Shown here: one piece after another, positions 1-7,190 of the stretch
How positions within the stretch are numbered: the stretch's first letter is position 1
How the letters are laid out: each line of letters opens with the position of its first letter
DNA from: Neocallimastix lanati (nom. inval.)
Lineage: Eukaryota > Neocallimastigomycota > Neocallimastigomycetes > Neocallimastigales > Neocallimastigaceae
Direction of reading: 5' to 3'
Assembly: GCA_016946835.1 (NCBI GenBank)
Contig: JACVTC010000597.1
Coordinates: 1 to 16,268 of the forward strand
Length of the DNA stretch: 16,268 bases
Position numbers and translations under genes: made by a program
The notes under the pieces: generated by a model
Seen by the model: only the letters and a program-made list of their open reading frames with translations
What the model was told of the DNA's origin: nothing
Database searches by the model: none

Positions 1-334
1 TACCAATATCCATGTAAACAATAAAAATAATTTGAATCATTCATTAAAAACGTGGTAAATAATTCTTACATTGAAAAAGGTGAATGCAGTTATTCTTATA
101 AAAATAAACATAATTGGGCAGAAAAAGGAAAAGATGCTGAAAATCCTTCAATTACCCATAAGGAATATAGTAAAAAATCCTGTAAAAATGATATCGTTTT
201 ACCGACTCTGATTAATACTGTTAACTCAAATATAAATGATTCCAAGCCAACCGAAAATTCCCCTGCAGTACTCCTGTAAAAACGCTTAAAGAAAATATTG
301 ATATTTCTAATTTAAAAATGAAAAAAAATTTTAA
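1..334 (+). pseudogene. Copy A: 3' end of the Gag-PR-IN frame (linker), broken
   Basis: This matches the last part of copy B's first long frame (B 6190-6526), which is the Asn/Lys/Ser-rich linker after integrase. No enzyme domain lies here. Three private one-base losses move the frame: five A instead of six at 46-50, one C instead of two at 266, and two A instead of three at 309-310. An open stretch from 52 to 279 remains because of the first two. The frame ends at the TAA at 332-334, the same TTT TAA as in copies B and C. The 5' part lies outside the window. Confidence 0.85.
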
Positions 335-2356
335 TAATAAAAATTATTCAAAAAATGAAGAAAATTTTAATTTACAACCATTGGATAATGGTAAAATAAT
401 TAAATCTTATAATTTAAATTCAGACCCAATAATGACGAAGAATAATAATATTATGAATAATAATTCCACTAAATTAAAATCTTTTAATACATCACGTGAA
501 TCTACAACATTTATTAATAAAGATAATAAGTTACATAAAATTAATGATAACAGTAATAAATCTATGAAACTTAAAAATTTTTCAAAAATTAATCAAAAAT
601 TTATTAATAAAATTTTTTTCAAAATGTCAATAATAAACATATAATTAATGATAATAATAAAATCAATACATCTGTAACAAATGATACTTTTGATAAAACA
701 TTTAAACTTTCCCTTAATAAATCTTTATATAATGAAGATTCTGTCACTAAAAATATTAAAGATGACAATTTTAATAATAATATTATTGCTACTAATGAAA
801 ATTTACTAGATAATGTTGTTGATGATAATCTATCAATTAACAATTATAATTGTTCAAATTTAGATGAAAATGATGTTATTCCTATTGGCGATAAAACTCC
901 CCAGGATTCTTATTCTATTAACCATGATTTAGGTTCTGATACTAATTACATTAATAATAATATTATTTCCATTATTTCTGACCAAGATGTAAATATGACT
1001 GATAATATGACAGGGATTAACAATCAGTCCGTACTCAAACGTCCTTTAAGTCCTGAAACTTTCTTTAATATTACTAATGATATCTCTCGGCCTAAATATG
1101 ATGTTTCCAATAATGAAAAAATGGTTTTTACAATTTACTCTGATACACCTAATAGTTTTAATGAAGCTATTAATTGTCCTAATAAAAATTACTGGTATAA
1201 AGCTATACAAGATGAACTTAATAATTTATACAATAATAATGTTATGTCCATCGTTAATTACATTCCTAAAAACAAAAATCTTATTTCGACAAAATGGGTT
1301 TTTGCTACCAAAAAAGACTCTAATAATAATATTGTTAGATTTAAAGCTCGCCTAGTTGCTAGAGGTTTTAAACAACGTAGAGGTATTGATTATGAACTTA
1401 CTTATTCTCCTACCTTAAACATTGATGGATTAAAGCTTATTATCGCTTTAGCAGCTAAGTTTAATTGGAATATCTACCAATTAGATATTAAAGCTGCGTA
1501 TCTCAACGCTCCATTAGATACTGATATTTACACTACTATTCCACTAGGTGATACTAACTTTGGGCGGGGATTCTGGAAACTCAATAAAGCACTATACGGA
1601 TTAAAACAATCCGGTAGGCAATGGAACCAAACGATTACAAAATTTTTAAATAAAAATGGATTTAAACAAATAAAATCTGAAAAGTGTATATTTAAATATT
1701 CAAAGAATAATAAAACCAAATGCATCATAGGTTTATATGTAGACGATATGATCATAACTGGTGAAGACAAAGAAATACAAAATATAATTACAAAAATTAA
1801 AGAAAAATTTAAAATATCAAATTGTGGACCAGCCGAATTCATACTTGGCATAAAAATTGAAAAACAAAAGAATAAATATATTATATCACAAAATAGTTTT
1901 ATAAATAATATATTAGACAAATTTAATATAAAAGAAATGAGAAAAAGAAAAACACCATGCACAGGAGACAACACTATCTCTGAAAATAATAAACCTTTCA
2001 ATAAAACAATCTACAAGAGTGCTATAGGTTCCTTAATATATCTATCAAAATGCACAAGGCCAGATATCGCATTCTCCGTGAACAAGGCTGCCAGAAAATC
2101 AGAAAAACCCACAATATCAGACTGGAATAAAATAACAAATATTTTCAGATATATAAATAGTACTAAAGATTATAAAATTGTATATGATGGACAAGGGGAA
2201 ATAATAGCATACACTGATGCCGATTTTGGAGGTGATCTAAATGACAGGAAATCTACGTCTGGTGGAATAATACTTATGGGAAACAGTCCCATATGCTGGA
2301 TTTCTAAAAAAACAAACATGTGTAGCTACGTCTACAGCAGAAGCAGAATACATTAG
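318..2356 (+). pseudogene. Copy A: linker, reverse transcriptase and first part of RNase H
   Basis: This corresponds to the second long frame of copy B. A private loss of one T in the run at 613-619 (7 instead of 8) breaks it. Reading is open in one frame to 644, and in another from about 620 to 2356, where the first ATG is at 995. The RT is whole: the first catalytic Asp is at 1484-1486 in a DIKAAYLNA block, and YVDD is at 1736-1747. RNase H begins with TDAD at 2213-2224. The frame stops at 2354-2356 because of the shared A7 break at 2306-2312. The enzyme would copy element RNA into DNA inside Gag particles. Whether this copy yields RT is doubtful given its frame breaks. Confidence 0.88.
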
Positions 2357-2696
2357 CACATCCGAAAATATTAAAAAAATTCTATGGATCAGAAATATTT
2401 TAAAAGAATTAATAAATTATAATAAAACAATTACCATTTTCACAGATAATTTAGCAAGTAAAATAACTATTGAAAATGGTGAAATCAATACAAAGTTAAA
2501 ACACATAGATATTAGATTTCATTTTAATAGAGATAATATAGTAAAAAGGAAAGTAAAATTAGAATACAAAGATACAAAAGAAATGTTAGCTGACGCTCTC
2601 ACTAAAGATGTTAATGGTACAAAAATGAGTATATTTGCAAATAAGATTTTTAATATTAAAAAATCTAATTTGAGGGGGAGTGTTAACGTATGTTAA
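2313..2696 (+). pseudogene. Copy A: C-terminal part of RNase H, in a shifted frame
   Basis: Beyond the A7 run (2306-2312) the frame one base further on gives 127 residues that continue RNase H exactly where copia families continue. It opens with QTCVATSTAEAEY (conserved acidic residue), then has a TDN motif with Asp at residue 45 and LADALTK with Asp at residue 94. These complete the catalytic set begun by TDAD upstream. The frame runs through the polypurine tract and stops at TAA 2694-2696, inside LTR1. It has no start of its own, so it needs a +1 shift from the upstream frame. This copy of the tail has no internal break. Confidence 0.85.
2672..2680 (+). other. Polypurine tract of copy A
   Basis: GAGGGGGAG lies directly against the TGTTAA start of LTR1. 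In LTR retrotransposons this tract resists RNase H and primes plus-strand DNA synthesis. It stands out as a G-rich block in very AT-rich DNA, and it is also coding, lying in the last frame of pol. Confidence 0.85.
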
Positions 2697-2991
2697 TTTT
2701 ATTAATATAAAGTTATAGTCTAGCTTAAGTTTAATAAAATATTAAATTAAATTATATTAAATATATTGTAATTACAAATTAAAATATAAATTAGTATGTA
2801 TCTAGAACAAGCCACAATTAAATATAAAAACATGTAATTTTATCTGTACTTTAAATCTTTGTTAACCATTTATATAACACTTGCGTTATATATCTAATTA
2901 TTAATAAATAAATATTAAATAATAATAGATTAAGAGTCTCAGTACTCTATAATAAATTACAAAGCTTTAAATTTAAAAATCGATTTTAACA
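2681..2991 (+). repeat. LTR1 (311 bp)
   Basis: The repeat begins TGTTAACG and ends TTTTAACA. The terminal TGTTAA/TTAACA form a 6-bp perfect inverted repeat of the TG...CA type expected at integrase-processed ends. It is preceded directly by the purine tract GAGGGGGAG and followed 10 bases later by the Gag ATG. TGTTAA occurs twice at the left end (2681 and 2691), and the second copy contains the TAA that ends the last pol frame. The LTR plus the 10-base leader (2681-3001) holds no other gene. It is the 3' LTR of copy A and the 5' LTR of copy B. Confidence 0.95.
2871..2912 (+). promoter_or_regulatory. Putative LTR1 promoter and poly(A) signals with 8-bp inverted repeat
   Basis: TATATAAC (2871-2878) and its reverse complement GTTATATA (2885-2892) flank a 6-base centre. 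TATATAA is a plausible TATA box for the element's RNA polymerase II promoter. Two overlapping AATAAA motifs (2903-2908, 2907-2912) could be the poly(A) signal in the downstream LTR. This order would place the transcript start near 2900, with R and U5 reaching 2991. In DNA this AT-rich such motifs also arise by chance, so the assignment is tentative. Confidence 0.35.
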
Positions 2992-3001
2992 AAGTATTAA
3001 G

Positions 3002-6000
3002 ATGGCCTATCAATTTAACTTAGCTAAGGACCAACGTCTTCGTGGTGTATCCAATTTTGCCACATGGAATTTCCTTATCATGACTGCAGCTAGGAGATAT
3101 GGAATGGAAGAATTCATTGAAGAAGATGTTATCTCTCACCTGAAGGATAATAACTATAGACTTAATCCTAATGAAGAATCTAAGACGGTAAAAGCTATCC
3201 TGAAGATTATTGAGGAATTACAATTAAATCGTGGAGAAAATGTAAACTACAATGAAGTGTTTACTCAAAACCGAAATAGAATCATTGCTAAAGCAGAAGA
3301 GAAAGACTCTCAGTTAATGCTTATGGTGATTCAAAACGTTGAAGAAAAAATATTAAGGGAAGTTAGTAGAATGAAGAAAACATTCACAATTATGGAAAAA
3401 CTAACTTCAAAATACGGTGATAAGAATAATGACACTGAATACTGGCTCAAGAAATTGCGAAAACTTAAGGCAAATGACCGCAGCCAAATAATGAAGATGG
3501 CTGATAGCGTAAATGAAATATTCGGTGAAATGGAAGATGCCGGAGTAAATTTGACTGAAAGGGAAAAATTAAAGTACATGTTCAATATTTTACCAAATGA
3601 CTTTAAAAACATTATAGATGTAACTTTAGAAACTACCGCCAGACAATTATATGAAAGTATAAAAGATAGAATTTCAGCTAGATCATATCTAGAAAATTGG
3701 GAAAATACAATGGATGAACATGATGATCATGATGATCCAATGGATATAGATCTAATTGAAAAACGTTATAAAAATAAAAACTATCATAAAGGAAAAGGTT
3801 TTGTTAAGAAAATAAACAGAAACAATAACAAAACTAACAAAAATTTATATTGTCATATTTGTGAGATAAGAGGACATCTCACAAAAGATTGTAAATACAA
3901 TATGAAAGCAAGAGAAAACAAAAAAGAAGGGAGGCAACAATCACTCTACCAGAAAAACCATAAAAATGAAGAAAAAGAATTAAAATCATTTGGTTTAGTG
4001 GAAAAAATAACTTCTAAATATGAAGAAAGTGACAGCGAAAGAGATGATAATTTTGAAGACATCAGACCATTATGTGAACCACATATTAATGATGCTTTGC
4101 TAATTGAATCAATAAATGAACCATATAATATAGATAATGATGAAAAATCTGTAAACATAATTGAAAGAAATATAGAAAGTAACGAAACAGTTGAATGGTA
4201 TTATGATAGTGGAGCTTACGAACATGTAACTAATGATAAAAACCTTTTGAAAGATTATAAAGAAGATTTTGTACAACTAAGATGTGCAAACAATACTACT
4301 TTAGACTTTGAAGGATATGGTAGTTGTGAATTTACCATAAACAACTACCATATAAAATTAAACAAAGTGTTATATTCAAAAAAGGCACATAAAAACTTGA
4401 TAAGTGCCATCGAATTCGCAAAAATAGGTATAACATCCGTTATTGAGCCAATAAGTCAAGAAAAAGTAAAATTGACTATATCTGACTGTGATAAAAATGT
4501 TATCGGAACGTTTCTATCAACTGATTTTAATCAATTTAAAATAAACACAAAAAGTATAATAAATAATCAAAATATTTTATCATTAGATGATTTAGGGCAA
4601 AACAGTCTAGAAATATGGCACAGAAGAATGGGCCATCAATATATAAGAAATATTTCTAAACATTTAGAACTACACGAGATCAAGATCCCAAAATGTAAAG
4701 AATGTAAAGTAGTAAAAATGAAGCATTCCCCACATAATGGGAACAATCCTAAATCAAACAAGATACTTGAAGTTATACACTCTGACATTTCGGGGCCATA
4801 TAACAGTTCTATTAATGACAAAAAATATTTTATAACTTTCTTGGACGAATATTCGTGGAAAGTTTGGCTCTTCACTTTAAAATCTAAAGCTGAAGCGCCA
4901 GACATTATAATCGATTTTCTAAAATACCTTAACAATCAATTTGATAATTATAAAGTTAAAATATTTAAAACAGATGGTGGTAAAGAATATAAAAATAAGA
5001 AAATAAGAAGATACTGTAAAGATAATGGAATTGAAAAATCATTCTCTCCACCATATTGTCCAGAAAATAATGGAAAAGCCGAAAGGATAAATCAAACAAT
5101 AAAAAACACAGCTAAAACTTTATTATTTTGGGCAAAATTATCTGAAAATTTCTGGGAATATGCAGTAAGACATGCGGCTTATTTGTATAATATGATTCCT
5201 CATGAAGGAAATAATAATTTAATACCTGATGAAGTCATATCAGGAAAAAGTATTTCTTTAAAACACTTAAGAACTTTTGGATGTAAATGTTATTATATTG
5301 ATAATATGGAAAACAAATCCAATTTCACTCCAAAAGCAAAGGAAGGAATATTTCTTGGTTTCAGCAAGAAAAATTACTCATATAGGATTATGGACATAAA
5401 AAACAAAAGAATACACCATGTCAGAGAAGTAGAATGTTTAGAGGAATGTCCAGCAAACTATATATATGAGAAAGAAGGATTTGTGGACCCATATTTCTCT
5501 TTTACAAAAATTGATAATAATATAGTAAATAATAATAATAATGAAAATAATCATATTATAAATGAAAATATAATTAATAATATAGAAAACATAAATAATG
5601 TTCTAAACAATGAAAATAATAATTTAAATGAAAACAATAATAATATTGATTTAAATAACATTATTGTAAACGATAATTTAAACAATATGAACATGGATAA
5701 CGAGGATAATAAAATAGAAGCAGAAAATAATTTACATGATAATAACACGAAAATAATTATTAATATTTTAGATAATATGAATAATAATAAAAATATAGAT
5801 AAAGGTAAAGAAAATATGGTTTATAATATTAACAACGACGATATAATTAATTTAAACAATAAAAATAACAAAATTAAAACCATAACCTTAGAAAAGGACA
5901 CAAAAACAAATAAACTATTGGATTTTAATAAAACAAATAACACACATAACAATAAACACAATATTACTTTAGAACAAAATAATTTATACGCAAAAAATAA

Positions 6001-6526
6001 TATTAATTCAAATGTAATTTCTGAAGTAAATAATGAAATTTCAACTAATGTAAAACATAGTAACAATAATATAGTTCGTTTAAATAAAAATTATAATAAA
6101 CAAAATACTAACACAGTACTAGAAAACCAAAATATACTTCAAAAGGTCAATAACAATTCTTTAAATAATAATAATAATGATTTTATATTTACCAATATCC
6201 ATGTAAACAATAAAAATAATTTGAATCATTCATTAAAAAACGTGGTAAATAATTCTTACATTGAAAAAGGTGAATGCAGTTATTCTTATAAAAATAAACA
6301 TAATTGGGCAGAAAAAGGAAAAGATGCTGAAAATCCTTCAATTACCCATAAGGAATATAGTAAAAAATCCTGTAAAAATGATATCGTTTTACCGACTCTG
6401 ATTAATACTGTTAACTCAAATATAAATGATTCCAAGCCAACCGAAAATTCCCCTGCCAGTACTCCTGTAAAAACGCTTAAAGAAAATATTGATATTTCTA
6501 AATTTAAAAATGAAAAAAAATTTTAA
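3002..6526 (+). CDS. Copy B: Gag-protease-integrase polyprotein
   Basis: This frame of 1174 codons begins 10 bases after LTR1. That ATG is the first after the LTR and opens the same protein in three copies. Residues ~10-230 are a copia-type Gag (shell) region. Residues 238-250 are an Asp/His-rich patch. A CX2CX4HX4C zinc knuckle (C284, C287, H292, C297) would bind the RNA. The aspartic protease has its DSGA site at 402-405. Integrase follows, with an HHCC zinc site (H540, H545, C565, C568) and a D,D35E triad (D595, D658, E694) that joins the cDNA to the chromosome. A GIFLGF block near 780-785 is typical of copia integrase. From about residue 836 the protein is low-complexity and Asn-rich. It ends at TTT TAA (6521-6526), where a +1 step would lead into the RT frame. 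There is no Gag/Pol frameshift before the protease. Confidence 0.93.
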   Translation: MAYQFNLAKDQRLRGVSNFATWNFLIMTAARRYGMEEFIEEDVISHLKDNNYRLNPNEESKTVKAILKIIEELQLNRGENVNYNEVFTQNRNRIIAKAEEKDSQLMLMVIQNVEEKILREVSRMKKTFTIMEKLTSKYGDKNNDTEYWLKKLRKLKANDRSQIMKMADSVNEIFGEMEDAGVNLTEREKLKYMFNILPNDFKNIIDVTLETTARQLYESIKDRISARSYLENWENTMDEHDDHDDPMDIDLIEKRYKNKNYHKGKGFVKKINRNNNKTNKNLYCHICEIRGHLTKDCKYNMKARENKKEGRQQSLYQKNHKNEEKELKSFGLVEKITSKYEESDSERDDNFEDIRPLCEPHINDALLIESINEPYNIDNDEKSVNIIERNIESNETVEWYYDSGAYEHVTNDKNLLKDYKEDFVQLRCANNTTLDFEGYGSCEFTINNYHIKLNKVLYSKKAHKNLISAIEFAKIGITSVIEPISQEKVKLTISDCDKNVIGTFLSTDFNQFKINTKSIINNQNILSLDDLGQNSLEIWHRRMGHQYIRNISKHLELHEIKIPKCKECKVVKMKHSPHNGNNPKSNKILEVIHSDISGPYNSSINDKKYFITFLDEYSWKVWLFTLKSKAEAPDIIIDFLKYLNNQFDNYKVKIFKTDGGKEYKNKKIRRYCKDNGIEKSFSPPYCPENNGKAERINQTIKNTAKTLLFWAKLSENFWEYAVRHAAYLYNMIPHEGNNNLIPDEVISGKSISLKHLRTFGCKCYYIDNMENKSNFTPKAKEGIFLGFSKKNYSYRIMDIKNKRIHHVREVECLEECPANYIYEKEGFVDPYFSFTKIDNNIVNNNNNENNHIINENIINNIENINNVLNNENNNLNENNNNIDLNNIIVNDNLNNMNMDNEDNKIEAENNLHDNNTKIIINILDNMNNNKNIDKGKENMVYNINNDDIINLNNKNNKIKTITLEKDTKTNKLLDFNKTNNTHNNKHNITLEQNNLYAKNNINSNVISEVNNEISTNVKHSNNNIVRLNKNYNKQNTNTVLENQNILQKVNNNSLNNNNNDFIFTNIHVNNKNNLNHSLKNVVNNSYIEKGECSYSYKNKHNWAEKGKDAENPSITHKEYSKKSCKNDIVLPTLINTVNSNINDSKPTENSPASTPVKTLKENIDISKFKNEKKF

Positions 6527-7190
6527 TAATAAAAATTATTCAAAAAATGAAGAAAATTTTAATTTACAACCATTGGATAATGGTAAAATAATTAAATCTT
6601 ATAATTTAAATTCAGACCCAATAATGACGAAGAATAATAATATTATGAATAATAATTCCACTAAATTAAAATCTTTTAATACATCACGTGAATCTACAAC
6701 ATTTATTAATAAAGATAATAAGTTACATAAAATTAATGATAACAGTAATAAATCTATGAAACTTAAAAATTTTTCAAAAATTAATCAAAAATTTATTAAT
6801 AAAATTTTTTTTCAAAATGTCAATAATAAAAATATAATTAATGATAATAATAAAATCAATACATCTGTAACAAATGATACTTTTGATAAAACATTTAAAC
6901 TTTCCCTTAATAAATCTTTATATAATGAAGATTCTGTCACTAAAAATATTAAAGATGACAATTTTAATAATAATATTATTGCTACTAATGAAAATTTACT
7001 AGATAATGTTGTTGATGATAATCTATCAATTAACAATTATAATTGTTCAAATTTAGATGAAAATGATGTTATTCCTATTGGCGATAAAACTCCCCAGGAT
7101 TCTTATTCTATTAACCATGATTTAGGTTCTGATACTAATTACATTAATAATAATATTATTTCCATTATTTCTGACCAAGATGTAAATATG
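5509..7190 (+). repeat. Asn-rich low-complexity linker DNA in copy B
   Basis: About 1.7 kb of AAT-rich, imperfectly repetitive coding DNA sits between the end of integrase and the RT. It encodes roughly 565 residues dominated by Asn with Ile, Lys, Asp and Ser, including runs of four to six Asn. A less biased island with Gly, Cys, Trp and Pro lies around 6240-6480. Copia polyproteins normally have a shorter spacer here. No known domain was recognised. Most of the frame breaks in copies A and C fall in this stretch, consistent with its many short runs. Confidence 0.8.

Larger units (their letters stand above)
1..2991 (+). mobile_element. Ty1/copia LTR retrotransposon, copy A (5' truncated by window)
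   Basis: This is the 3' portion of a copia-type element. It holds the end of the Asn-rich linker, the reverse transcriptase, RNase H, the polypurine tract and LTR1. Position 1 corresponds to position 6190 of copy B, so Gag, protease and integrase lie outside the window. Compared with copies B and C it has four private one-base losses in short runs (46-50, 266, 309-310, 613-619) and one substitution at 638 (C where B and C have A). Confidence 0.95.

Noticed and set aside
1528-2001. Antisense open frame of 157 codons, repeated at 7721-8194 and 13910-14383
   Set aside because: It is the exact complement of the conserved RT core in every copy, shows no domain and is rich in Leu/Ile/Phe/Ser as expected from reversing AT-rich coding DNA. 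It is a shadow, not a gene.
2697-3001. A small gene or RNA gene in the LTR region
   Set aside because: All frames are closed by many stops, no tRNA or other RNA fold was recognised, and the stretch is explained by LTR signals.
3003-3020. TGG at the Gag start as a tRNA 3'-end primer site
   Set aside because: It lies 11 bases from the LTR instead of next to it, it is fixed by the Met-Ala start codons, and I could not match its complement to a tRNA 3' end.
3331-3612. Antisense open frames opposite Gag (93 codons), repeated at 9523-9804 and 15712-15993, and others opposite integrase and the linker
   Set aside because: They are the reverse complement of well-supported Gag, integrase or linker code, hydrophobic only because of base composition, and have no promoter or motif support.
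5521-5560. AAT runs as a CRISPR array or satellite
   Set aside because: The repeats are imperfect trinucleotide runs inside an open coding frame for Asn, with no spacer structure.
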